Part shown: in pieces, positions 6,588 to 13,903 of the stretch
How the letters are laid out: the number at the start of each line of letters is the position of its first letter
Numbering within the stretch: the stretch's first letter is position 1
Assembly (NCBI GenBank): GCA_002084955.1
Contig: MZGJ01000010.1
Coordinates: 1-37,644, forward strand
Direction: 5' to 3'
Length of the DNA: 37,644 nt
Source: a candidate division CPR3 bacterium 4484_211
Lineage (GTDB): Bacteria; Patescibacteriota; 4484-211
Translations under genes and position numbers: made by a program
Notes under the pieces: generated by a model
The model's database searches: none
The model's input: the letters and a program-made list of their open reading frames with translations, nothing else
Told to the model about the DNA's origin: nothing

Positions 6588-8210
6588 ATGCCTAAGCAAA
6601 TTATTTATTCGGAAGAAGCAAGAAAAAGATTAAAATCCGGAGTGGACCAGCTGGCGCTGGCTGTAAAGACAACCCTGGGCCCTAAGGGCAGAAATGTGGC
6701 TTTGGACAAAAGTTTCGGCGGTCCAACGGTAACTCATGACGGGGTGACCGTGGCCAATGAAATTGAGCTAAAGGATAAGTTTGAGAACATGGGAGCCCAG
6801 CTTTTAAAAGAAGCGGCTTCCAAGACCAATGATGTGGCCGGCGATGGGACAACTACCTCGGTGGTTCTGGCCCAGGCCATAGTTAATGAAGGTCTTAAAA
6901 ATATTGCCGCCGGGGTTAACCCGATGAGTTTGCGGTCGGGTATTTTGAGTGCGGCCGGCCAGGTGGCGGAAGAGGTTAAAAGGTTGGCCAGGGATGTTTC
7001 GTCCAGGGAGCAAAAAGCTCAGGTGGCGACGATTTCTGCGGCCGATGCTGAAATTGGGCAGAAGATTGCCGAGGCTTTGGAAAAGGTGGGTAATGAGGGG
7101 GTAGTTACCGTAGAGGAATCCAAGGGGCTGGAATTTGAAATTGACTACCGCGAGGGGATGCAGTTTGACAGAGGCTACAGTTCTCCTTATTTTGTTACCG
7201 ATCCTTCCCGTATGGAGGCGGTGGTTAAAGATGCCTATATTCTAATCACCGACCAAAAAATTTCTGCGCTTAATGATATCCTTCCTCTATTAGAGAATTT
7301 GGTTAAGGTTTCCAAGAACTTTGTAATTATTAGCGAGGATATAGAAGGAGAAGCTTTGGCCACCTTGGTGGTTAATAAGCTGCGTGGAACTTTTAATGTT
7401 TTGGCGGTGAAGGCCCCGGGTTTTGGTGATCGAAGGAAGGCGATGCTGCAGGATATTGCCATTCTCACCGGGGGCGCGGTGATATCTGAAGAGGTTGGAC
7501 GGAAGTTGGAGACGGTAACCGTGGAGGATTTGGGTCGGGCGGACAAAGTTGTTTCTACCAAGGACGAGACAATTATTATCGGCGGGAAGGGCAAAGAGGG
7601 TGATATTCAGGGAAGGATGGATCAGATTCGAGAACAGATTAAGGTTACGGAATCTGACTATGATCGCGAGAAGCTGGAGGAGAGATTGGCCAAGCTGGCT
7701 GGCGGGGTAGCGGTTTTGGGAGTGGGTGCGGCGACGGAGGTGGAGATGAAAGAAAAGAAGCACCGTGTGGAAGATGCGGTGGCGGCTACACGGGCGGCAA
7801 TTGAGGAAGGAATTGTTGCCGGTGGCGGCGTGGCCTTGTTAAGAGCCCGTGAAGTTCTAAAACCAAAAGTGGAAAAGGACGGAGAAGTGGCCTACAGGAT
7901 TGTTTACAAGGCGATGGAGGAGCCGATTAGGCAACTGGCCAAAAATGCCGGTTATGATGACGGTTGGGTGTTGAATGAGGTTATTAAGCGCAAGGATGAT
8001 GAGGGATTTAATGTAAAAACGGGAGAGTTTGTTTCTATGTTTAAAGAAGGAATTATTGATCCGGCTAAAGTTACCCGTTCGGCGCTTTTAAATGCGGCTT
8101 CGGTGGCAGTGATGATTTTAACCACGGAAGCTTTGATAACTGATATCCCTGAAGAAAAGAAAGAAACTCCTGCCATGCCGCCCGGCGCCGGTGGGATGGG
8201 AGGGATGTAG
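6588..8210 (+). CDS. groEL: Chaperonin GroEL (Hsp60)
   Basis: The 14-subunit folding chamber, full length at 540 residues. Visible signatures are the ATP site [19 protein letters not shown] and [14 protein letters not shown], the apical-domain stretch [18 protein letters not shown], the motif [16 protein letters not shown] with the catalytic Asp in [12 protein letters not shown], and the flexible Gly-Met tail ending GAGGMGGM. The ATG at 6588 gives the standard N-terminus. There is no clear Shine-Dalgarno sequence, but a strong hairpin sits just upstream. Nothing in the protein looks degraded. Confidence 0.98.
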   Translation: MPKQIIYSEEARKRLKSGVDQLALAVKTTLGPKGRNVALDKSFGGPTVTHDGVTVANEIELKDKFENMGAQLLKEAASKTNDVAGDGTTTSVVLAQAIVNEGLKNIAAGVNPMSLRSGILSAAGQVAEEVKRLARDVSSREQKAQVATISAADAEIGQKIAEALEKVGNEGVVTVEESKGLEFEIDYREGMQFDRGYSSPYFVTDPSRMEAVVKDAYILITDQKISALNDILPLLENLVKVSKNFVIISEDIEGEALATLVVNKLRGTFNVLAVKAPGFGDRRKAMLQDIAILTGGAVISEEVGRKLETVTVEDLGRADKVVSTKDETIIIGGKGKEGDIQGRMDQIREQIKVTESDYDREKLEERLAKLAGGVAVLGVGAATEVEMKEKKHRVEDAVAATRAAIEEGIVAGGGVALLRAREVLKPKVEKDGEVAYRIVYKAMEEPIRQLAKNAGYDDGWVLNEVIKRKDDEGFNVKTGEFVSMFKEGIIDPAKVTRSALLNAASVAVMILTTEALITDIPEEKKETPAMPPGAGGMGGM

Positions 8211-8235
8211 CTTCAGAAAGAATTCCTAGCTGTTG

Positions 8236-9165
8236 TTAATTTAGGTTGCATTGAGTTGGAGTTAGCCCAAGGGAGTGGAGCTTTTGCCGGTATTTTTTGA
8301 TTGTTTTCCTTCTTTGGTCATCGGGATGGAACATGAGCAGGGTCTCGGTAATAGTTTCGGTGGTGCGTTTAGACGACATGTAGTTGAGCTGTAGTTTTTT
8401 AGCTAAATGCTCAAAGAAGTTGAGAACTGATGATTGGCGGCCGGTAGCCGGCGACTGAGTTTTCCGCCTCTTGATTTTTAATTTTTCACTTTTCATTTTT
8501 AATTTATTACCCCACCAGTTTGGCAGCCATTCCTTCATCCAGCTGTTGGAGGTTAAAAATTTTTCATAAGTTTGGTCTCGGTTTAAAATGGGTTTCATTT
8601 GGGCAATTTCCCTGGCGGTGAACAGGTCGTGGTGAGGCAGTTTTAGATTTTGGGAATCCAGGTACATATTGGGGCAAACTTTGTTTTTAGCCTTTTCCCC
8701 GGCATGATTTCCCGGATGTCGTCTTATTCCCATGAGTTCGGTGGATATTTTTTCTAAAAGGCGGCTTAACCAGAGGCGGCCGGAGGCGGTGATAAAAAGA
8801 AGATCAATATCATGATCCTCCTCGGCATTGCCGGCGGCTACCCCGCCGGTGACGGCAATCATTTTAATCCAGGGGATCAGACCTAACTTTTGGGCAACTT
8901 TTTGGGCTATGGCCTTTTTCTGCTTGGTCCATTTCTGTTTTTCTCTTCTTAGACTTACAATTTCCTCTCTTCCTTTGAGAAAGAAAAGACCATCTAGGAA
9001 ATCTATCTGGGGAACATTATTAATTAGCTCCGGAGAGATTAATTTCGGCGAGTCAAGAGGATAGCCCTCTAAATATTCGTAAAGCTCCTGCGGGTTCAGG
9101 GGAAAATCGAAGATATCAGAGTAGGCAAGCGTTTTAATAATGGCCTCTGATAGTTTTTTATCCAC
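8236..9165 (-). CDS. Nucleotidyltransferase-fold protein of unknown role
   Basis: A 309-residue protein whose middle holds a nucleotidyltransferase-like core, IAVTGGVAAGNAEEDHDIDLLFIT: a Gly-rich turn followed by the two catalytic-type Asp residues in DHDID. The N-terminal part (SEAIIKTLAYSDIFDFPLNPQELYEYL) looks like a helical, winged-helix-type region. Proteins of this layout recur in Patescibacteria with no assigned substrate. Around residues 220-235 a Lys-rich stretch (KLKMKSEKLKIKRRK) is encoded by an AT-rich repeat. The start is a GTG at 9165, six bases after a TATAAT box, so the mRNA is probably leaderless. It faces groEL convergently across a 25-base gap. Confidence 0.65.
   Translation of the reverse strand: MDKKLSEAIIKTLAYSDIFDFPLNPQELYEYLEGYPLDSPKLISPELINNVPQIDFLDGLFFLKGREEIVSLRREKQKWTKQKKAIAQKVAQKLGLIPWIKMIAVTGGVAAGNAEEDHDIDLLFITASGRLWLSRLLEKISTELMGIRRHPGNHAGEKAKNKVCPNMYLDSQNLKLPHHDLFTAREIAQMKPILNRDQTYEKFLTSNSWMKEWLPNWWGNKLKMKSEKLKIKRRKTQSPATGRQSSVLNFFEHLAKKLQLNYMSSKRTTETITETLLMFHPDDQRRKTIKKYRQKLHSLGLTPTQCNLN
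8471..8509. repeat. AT-rich dispersed-type repeat inside the coding region
   Basis: A run of variants of TTTTTAATTTTTCA/TTTTCATTTTTAATT. On the minus strand it reads as Lys-rich codons (KLKMKSEKLKIK). It looks like a low-complexity repeat that expanded in frame, in an apparent linker of the protein. Confidence 0.4.
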
Positions 9166-9171
9166 ATGGCC

Positions 9172-9177
9172 ATTATA
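9172..9177 (-). promoter_or_regulatory. -10 box for the 8236-9165 gene
   Basis: TATAAT on the minus strand, separated from the GTG start by six bases, so transcription should begin at or next to the start codon. No clear -35 box is visible. Confidence 0.45.
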
Positions 9178-9304
9178 TCGCAGGCTAAAAGGAAGTTCGA
9201 TGTAAGGTTATTTAACATATGACCAGACATATCCGATTTTACTTGTAGCACAGCATGCCCAAGGACGGCCCTTAATTCAAGATGCTCTGTGATAAACTAT
9301 CAGT

Positions 9305-10024
9305 ATGAGAGCGATAGATTACGACATCCTAATTATAAAACAAGGGTTTCAGGTCTGTGTCCAAGCAAATGCGGCCCAAATTTTGAGGTTTTACAGTATA
9401 AACAAGACAGTCGAGGAAATCAAGAAAGAAGTTCCAGTCTATGTGTCTAGGGAAGGAAAACGACTGGGTTCCTCCATCGGCCATATAGCAACTTACTTTA
9501 TAAATCAAGGTTTTGAAGTCACGATACATACAGTTGACCTGGAAATTTTCGATAGAAGTTGGGCAGACTGTTCCAACTAAGTGCTGATAAAAAATCTCGA
9601 AGAAAGAAAAGAATTCATAAAACACCCCAGATATGATGAGAATGCTTTTGACTTAATCTTCGACGGGTATATTTCTTTTCTAAGAGCTGATGGAACTGTT
9701 AAATTTCCGATAATTGATGAGCAGTATCTATTAAAGCTTTTAGAAAACGGTCCGATATATGCCATCGTAGGTTTTAACTTCCTTAACCAAATCCCAAAAT
9801 TTAAGTTTTCTAAAAATGGCACTGACTCGACAGCAGACCCAATAGAAGGTTCACCGGGAACTCATGTAGTAATCATTTCTGGATATAAAGGCGGGAAATT
9901 CAAGATTACTGACTCGGACCCTAAGTACGGCGGTCAACGATGGATTACTCCTGGTCATCTAATAGGCGCTATTTACCTTGCCGAAACGGACTTTGATCCC
10001 TTGTTGATTACACTACAAAGGTAG
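9305..10024 (+). pseudogene. C39-like cysteine peptidase gene broken by an in-frame TAA
   Basis: Track ORFs 9305-9580 and 9581-10024 are one frame separated only by a single TAA at 9578-9580. Joined, they give about 239 residues. The N-terminal QGFQVCVQANAAQILRFYSINKTVEEI resembles the papain-fold C39/C39-like motif around the catalytic Cys (C18). The later SPGTHVVIISGYKGGKFKITDSDP resembles the catalytic His region followed by Asp. This family cleaves peptides, often leader peptides. Here the Cys and His halves are on opposite sides of the stop, so neither half could be active alone. A reinitiation codon (GTG) directly follows the stop. The rest of the frame is clean, so the loss is recent, or the stop is a sequencing error or is read through. 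Confidence 0.6.
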
Positions 10025-10063
10025 ATCATTAGATAAGCAACGCGCAGTGATAGCTGGGGTTTG

Positions 10064-10154
10064 GATTGTATTGCCCTGTTCTGGTAAGCTGGTGGGTGTG
10101 CGGTCTTAATTAAAGGCTGTATGACAGCTAGTGGTAGTTAATACAATCTTTTTT
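10064..10154 (+). terminator. Long stem-loop with T-tract after the peptidase pseudogene
   Basis: GATTGTATT (10064-10072) pairs perfectly with AATACAATC (10140-10148), followed by six to seven T. The 67-nt interior contains a further AGCTG/CAGCT stem. It lies between convergent genes, where a terminator is expected. The large apical part leaves room for a small RNA. Confidence 0.4.
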
Positions 10155-10257
10155 CCCTCTTATTACTGGTGCGATTAGGGAAGTTTGGAGTGATTTGTGG
10201 AATAGCTTTGAAAAACTAGGCCCAGGGAGAATATTCAGCTGGTTGCTTTTCGGGTAG

Positions 10258-11028
10258 CTAAGTAAGTTTAATTGCTCTCTGGCCGAAATCCTCCAATATT
10301 GCCTCTCTTTCAGCCCATACACTGGGTAACCTGTAAGTTTGTGTAATTCCCCTCTTAACTTTTTCGTCAGTGATCAATATGTCAAGTATCACATGGCCCG
10401 CCCTTATTAAATTTCCTTCTGACCATACCATCATCTGCTGGTTAGGCCCTTCAGTAGGCAGGTGTCTGTAACATTCAACTACTGCTCCCGCCTTAACAGC
10501 GTGTAACACAGGGAGCTCTCGTTTGGTGCCGAAGCTACTATCATAGCATCTCATGGCTATATGTAATTCTCCGAGTGTAAAAGTTACCCCATTCCACTCA
10601 TTTCCGGGATCAAAATCCGCCGCCCGAAAGAACATGAGGTTGGGGAAAGCACCCTTAGCTGTTATCCTTTCAATGGAAGCCATAAGTAGGTCGAATTCTG
10701 CTCGTTGAGGAAGGCTTACTCTATCTGTACTCTCCCAAAAAGTTTCTGCCCACTGGTCCACTTGACCCGGGGCATTTACTAGACGGTTGAAGAGTTCTCT
10801 GTAGAGACCTGTTACATGCTGGTCAGTGAACAGCCAAGCGGGGGGGTCCCTAAGGACTTCTCGGGTACTGGCGTACAATATACTCCGCATAATGTTTGGT
10901 AATCTAGAATCTCTCTTGAAGCCAGCCTGGTCGGGTAACATTCCCGGGCGTAGTAGGGGGATTTGCTCGTACAACTTCTGTGTTTCTCCCTGCTCGGGAC
11001 CATGAGACCCTCTATAAAACTCACCCAT
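10258..11028 (-). CDS. Hypothetical protein, no recognised family
   Basis: A 256-residue soluble protein that I do not recognise. It has no signal peptide or membrane segment. The composition is that of a normal globular protein with several Trp and Phe residues, a central segment FRAADFDPGNEWNGVTFTLGELHIAMRCYDSSFGTKRELPV and a C-terminal WAEREAILEDFGQRAIKL. Coding potential is supported by an uninterrupted frame, a TATAAT box seven bases before the ATG (leaderless layout), and convergent placement against a terminator-like stem. The neighbourhood (broken peptidase on one side, fossil transposase on the other) suggests an accessory, possibly acquired gene. Confidence 0.55.
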   Translation of the reverse strand: MGEFYRGSHGPEQGETQKLYEQIPLLRPGMLPDQAGFKRDSRLPNIMRSILYASTREVLRDPPAWLFTDQHVTGLYRELFNRLVNAPGQVDQWAETFWESTDRVSLPQRAEFDLLMASIERITAKGAFPNLMFFRAADFDPGNEWNGVTFTLGELHIAMRCYDSSFGTKRELPVLHAVKAGAVVECYRHLPTEGPNQQMMVWSEGNLIRAGHVILDILITDEKVKRGITQTYRLPSVWAEREAILEDFGQRAIKLT

Positions 11029-11035
11029 ACCTAAG

Positions 11036-11041
11036 ATTATA
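11036..11041 (-). promoter_or_regulatory. -10 box for the 10258-11028 gene
   Basis: TATAAT on the minus strand, followed by seven bases (CTTAGGT) and then the ATG. This spacing predicts a leaderless transcript. The -35 region is poor. Confidence 0.45.
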
Positions 11042-11059
11042 CATCATGGCAAGGTCTAA

Positions 11060-11332
11060 CTAGTGGTAAAACAAGTTGCGCCCGGCTATAGTTAGGATAT
11101 AAGTTCGAACTGCGAGATAGTGTATAAACCTAATCGTGAAAATTAACGTGTCGAAGATAAGGACCGTCCTTAGGGTCGTTAATGTATAGATAAAAAGGGT
11201 GAACTGTGGTAATACGTAAATATATGCCATCACCAAATAGATTGAAAAAAATATGTTAAGAACGCCTATTATCACATCTATAACTGAGGCATAAATAGAA
11301 TAAGTATATTCCACGAAGAAAAAGATTATCAA
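11060..11332 (-). CDS. Doubtful small hydrophobic ORF
   Basis: Ninety residues, nearly all Ile, Leu, Phe, Tyr and Val, which would form two or three membrane segments. There is no ribosome site or promoter that I can defend. Its 5' end overlaps the fossil transposase on the other strand. AT-rich DNA produces such frames by chance, so I list it only because nothing else explains this stretch. Confidence 0.15.
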   Translation of the reverse strand: MIIFFFVEYTYSIYASVIDVIIGVLNIFFSIYLVMAYIYVLPQFTLFIYTLTTLRTVLIFDTLIFTIRFIHYLAVRTYILTIAGRNLFYH

Positions 11333-11640
11333 AAACTCTTCGACTATCTTAGATTAACATTGGTTCCAATAGATTATTTAGAAAAAGAGAGAGCTACTCT
11401 TCAGTAGTAAGTAATCGCAATTATCAGATAAAACAATTGAATAATGCAATTCAAAAAGGCATGAAGTATCGAGTATATGAAAATATAGATCTACTCGCAT
11501 ATTGCTTGATACCCAATCACTTCCATATTGTTTTATATCAACGATCAAAAAAGTGGAAATATTGATGAGAGGAGTTGCCTCTGGTTATACGGAATACTTT
11601 AATAGGCGGAGTTATTGAGGAAGAGGTTGCCAGGAGCGGG
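11291..11640 (+). pseudogene. Fossil REP-associated (RAYT / Y1, IS200-like) transposase
   Basis: Three blocks in three different frames match the order of a Y1 HUH transposase of the RAYT type. Block 1 is IFHEEKDYQKLFDYL, ending in TAG. Block 2 is LLAYCLIPNHFHIVLYQ, with the metal-binding HUH motif HFH at 11518-11526, ending in TGA. Block 3 is MRGVASGYTEYFNRRSY (11565-11618), followed by GRGCQERGV, the usual YFNRxYxRxGxLFQ region. The catalytic Tyr helix is not intact, and two frameshifts plus stops make the gene dead. RAYTs mobilise short palindromic REP elements, and several REP-like palindromes occur in this window. Confidence 0.75.
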
Positions 11641-11748
11641 GAGTTATTATGATTCAAAGCAAAAATGGTTGGAAGGGTGCAGAAGTGGGTAAGCGTAAGT
11701 GGAGAGCCAGCAGTGAATATTTTAGATTCTGCGACTTCGTGTAATAAT
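11641..11748. other. Short non-coding stretch after the fossil transposase
   Basis: About 100 bases, probably the decayed 3' end of the transposase. I see no further motif in it. Confidence 0.4.
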
Positions 11749-12159
11749 TTACGTCTTGCTTTGTGAGCGTTCTAGAAATTTTAAAACCCGGGCAAGCCAC
11801 TCATCAGCCGATAGTTTGGAAAGGGGTAGGTAGTCCACAGCGCCCAGTTTGTAGGCCTCTTCAGCGATGCTTTCCTGACATAAGTTGGTGGAGACAATCC
11901 ACGGAATATGTTTAATTTCATCAATCCCTTTTACGCGCTTTAACATTTCTAAACCATCAATTTCTGGCTGCAAGATGCCGGAAATGACCAGGTCCAAATT
12001 ATCTTTTTCTCGCTTCATTATTGAAATTTGCTCGCTGGGGTCAAGGAGCGAGATAACACGAATGCCTGACTCGGTCATCATCTCGGTCTGCAGATCGTTT
12101 AAAAGTTTGTCATCCTCAATTAACATCACAGTGTATTGTTTAAAAGGTATTGTCCTCAA
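11749..12159 (-). CDS. Stand-alone response-regulator receiver domain lacking the phospho-acceptor Asp
   Basis: A 136-residue CheY-like domain without an output domain. The acidic pocket is present (IEDDKLL, E15-D16-D17), as are the switch Ser/Thr (S90-T91 in WIVSTN) and the conserved Lys (K115 in LPLSKLSADE). The strand that normally carries the phospho-Asp reads LVISGILQPEIDGLEML, with Gly61 where Asp is expected, so ordinary phosphorylation is not possible. It is probably a pseudo-receiver acting by protein contact. No histidine kinase is nearby. The track start is a TTG; an ATG at 12126 would remove the first strand, so I keep the longer form. A set of alternative hairpins lies just upstream. 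Confidence 0.75.
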   Translation of the reverse strand: MRTIPFKQYTVMLIEDDKLLNDLQTEMMTESGIRVISLLDPSEQISIMKREKDNLDLVISGILQPEIDGLEMLKRVKGIDEIKHIPWIVSTNLCQESIAEEAYKLGAVDYLPLSKLSADEWLARVLKFLERSQSKT

Positions 12160-12168
12160 GAGCTTAAT

Positions 12169-12202
12169 AGAGATTAAGCCTTAATCTCTAAATCTAGAGA
12201 TT
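12169..12202. promoter_or_regulatory. Three-arm, mutually exclusive hairpins upstream of the receiver gene
   Basis: AGAGATTAA (12169-12177), TTAATCTCTA (12181-12190) and TAGAGATT (12195-12202). The middle arm can pair with either neighbour (9 or 8 bp) but not both. On the plus strand the right-hand hairpin runs into TTTTT. On the minus strand the set lies 10 bases before the receiver-domain start. The arrangement resembles an RNA switch but could also be a decayed repeat. Confidence 0.35.
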
Positions 12203-12304
12203 TTTCCAATCTTGGATTAAAAAGAGCTGATTGTCTGTATGTCCCCGACTTTCTCTACTCTTTGTTGGCGACCTGAAGCCGCAATGATTTCGCATCAGCC
12301 CGAT

Positions 12305-12757
12305 TTACATTTCTTTGGTGCCGAAAAGTTTCCAGGATCCGTTTTCGTGGTGCAAGACCACCAGAAAGTTTTGCGTCTGGCCGCTGGTTAGGACTATTTT
12401 AACCGAAAAGTCAGCCCAATCGCTACCAATTAAATTGATGTCGGAAGTTATTTCTGCATTTTTAATTTCTATTCCCTCGTTGCCGATTGTTTCCTGAAAA
12501 GTTTCTTGATCGTAGGTTTGCCGTAGGTCCAAGCTTAAAAGAGAAAAAAGCTCTTCCGGTTGGGTGCTTATTGTTTTGGCAATTTCTCCGGCCGCGTCTT
12601 GGGGCGAGTTCCAGGTGGCAGCAGAAAAAAGACCCTGGATCCTTTCGGTGTCGGAGAAAAGAGAGTTGCTTGGACAGGATCGGGAGAGGATAACAGAAAT
12701 GGCAAAAACTGTTAGGGCCAGAATTTTGATCAGCGGAAGTCCTTTTTTGTTCTTCAT
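12305..12757 (-). CDS. Small exported or membrane-anchored protein of unknown function
   Basis: 150 residues. The N-terminus is a Lys-rich start followed by a hydrophobic segment (about residues 8-25, LPLIKILALTVFAISVIL), either a signal peptide or a single anchor. A Cys follows at residue 28, but the preceding residues do not make a good lipobox. The remaining domain, ending SVKIVLTSGQTQNFLVVLHHENGSWKLFGTKEM, resembles the NTF2-like or DUF4878-type small domains of exported proteins, only by general shape. A TAATCT box eight bases before the ATG is compatible with a near-leaderless message. It sits between the receiver gene and the exchanger on the same strand. Confidence 0.6.
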   Translation of the reverse strand: MKNKKGLPLIKILALTVFAISVILSRSCPSNSLFSDTERIQGLFSAATWNSPQDAAGEIAKTISTQPEELFSLLSLDLRQTYDQETFQETIGNEGIEIKNAEITSDINLIGSDWADFSVKIVLTSGQTQNFLVVLHHENGSWKLFGTKEM

Positions 12758-12837
12758 CAGACTTTAGATTAGAAAAATGGATTGTCTCTTCCTCGTGCGG
12801 TAAAAAACTCCGACCGCAGGAATTTCCCCCGCAGGTT

Positions 12838-13788
12838 TTATCGGAGGTATTCTAAAGACATCTCGGTCAGCAAAAAACAGACATAGATAAAGATGAGAAA
12901 GACCCCTTCCCAGTGGACCAGCTTTTTGTCGGTCCGTACAAAAATCTCAAAGCTGATCAGTGTGGTTATTAGGTAAAGTACTGAGGACAGATAAATGGTC
13001 AGCGAGGGTATTTTTATGGGGGTGATGACCGAGGTAATTCCTAAAACTAGGGTGGCGTTGGTGACCACACTGCCCACTAGGTCGCCCAGGGCCAGTCCGG
13101 AATTTCCTTTTCGCGATGCTTTCAACTCAAAGGCTATTTCCGGCAGGGATGTCCCTAGGGCAACGAAAAGTATCCCGACCAAACCCAGGGGAACTCCCAA
13201 CATTAAGGCCATTTCGCGGGATATGCGGACTAAGACATCGGAAGCGCCTAGTAAAAAGGCCACTCCACTGGCAAACCCCAGGAGGCTTTTTAGAGCTTCT
13301 GTTTTGGTCACATGGTTATGGCGCTCTTTAAAGGCCGATCTTTGCCGAAGCAGAGTGAAAAGATAGAAGAGATAAAAGAGGATAAGTACGGTTCCGTCCC
13401 ACCGGGAAAGAACTTTGTCTGACAAAAGAAGAAGGGGGGCAATGGCAAAGGCCATCATAATAAGGGCGTCGTGCCTAACGATTACACTTCGCGCCGGAAT
13501 ACCCTTGCTGGCTAAAATTATGATGCCTGCCACCAGGGTAAGGTTTAAGATATTGGATCCGAGGGCATTACCCAGGGCAATGGCCGGCGTTTTTTCCAGG
13601 GCGCTGGAGATGGCTACAAAGACCTCGGGCAGTGAGGTGGCCAGGGCCATTAGTATGAAGGCTACGGAAAACTCGCGCAGAGCAAAAAAATGAGATAGTT
13701 TTTCTAATGAGTGTACCACCTTGGAGGAGGCATAGATTAATACCAAAGAAGCGATGGCAAGTAAAAGTGAGTATAAAAAGAGTAACAT
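12838..13788 (-). CDS. Sodium/calcium exchanger family (CaCA, YrbG-like) membrane protein
   Basis: Cation antiporter with about ten membrane segments and the two alpha-repeats of the CaCA superfamily: ALATSLPEVFVAISSALEKTPAIALGNALGSNILN near the N-terminus and ALGTSLPEIAFELKASRKGNSGLALGDLVGSVVTNATLVLG in the second half. The acidic Glu of each SLPE and the GS/TN pairs form the ion site, consistent with Ca2+/Na+ or Ca2+/H+ exchange. I start it at the ATG at 13788 (316 residues). The track's ATG at 13806 overlaps the extended -10 box, so it cannot be in the transcript. Divergent from recJ. Confidence 0.88.
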   Translation of the reverse strand: MLLFLYSLLLAIASLVLIYASSKVVHSLEKLSHFFALREFSVAFILMALATSLPEVFVAISSALEKTPAIALGNALGSNILNLTLVAGIIILASKGIPARSVIVRHDALIMMAFAIAPLLLLSDKVLSRWDGTVLILFYLFYLFTLLRQRSAFKERHNHVTKTEALKSLLGFASGVAFLLGASDVLVRISREMALMLGVPLGLVGILFVALGTSLPEIAFELKASRKGNSGLALGDLVGSVVTNATLVLGITSVITPIKIPSLTIYLSSVLYLITTLISFEIFVRTDKKLVHWEGVFLIFIYVCFLLTEMSLEYLR

Positions 13789-13796
13789 TGTTTTTA

Positions 13797-13819
13797 AGTA
13801 TAGCATAAAAAATTATGCT
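13797..13819 (-). promoter_or_regulatory. Promoter of the exchanger gene with overlapping palindrome
   Basis: Minus strand: extended -10 TGC-TATACT (13797-13805), eight bases before the ATG, giving a leader of 1-2 nt. Overlapping it is the hairpin AGCATAA-AAAA-TTATGCT (13802-13819), which could be an operator. Confidence 0.5.
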
Positions 13820-13860
13820 CGAAGATACAAAGACTTGACGCAGGGGGATGAACCTCGGGA

Positions 13861-13869
13861 TGGTACAAT
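13861..13869 (+). promoter_or_regulatory. Extended -10 of recJ
   Basis: TGG-TACAAT. A TTGACG at 13835-13840 is too far away (23-bp spacer) to be a normal partner. The leader would be about 28 nt and contains GAGGGG before the recJ ATG. Confidence 0.45.
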
Positions 13870-13903
13870 CAAGGTAGTCTGAGAAGGCGAGGGGCCTAAA
13901 ATT

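Noticed and set aside
7290-7763. 157-residue minus-strand ORF inside groEL
   Set aside because: Shadow frame of a strongly conserved gene, with no start signals.
9578-9580. Reassigned TAA codon (genetic-code change)
   Set aside because: TAA and TAG are used as normal stops elsewhere in the window, and no other gene has an internal in-frame stop that would need recoding.
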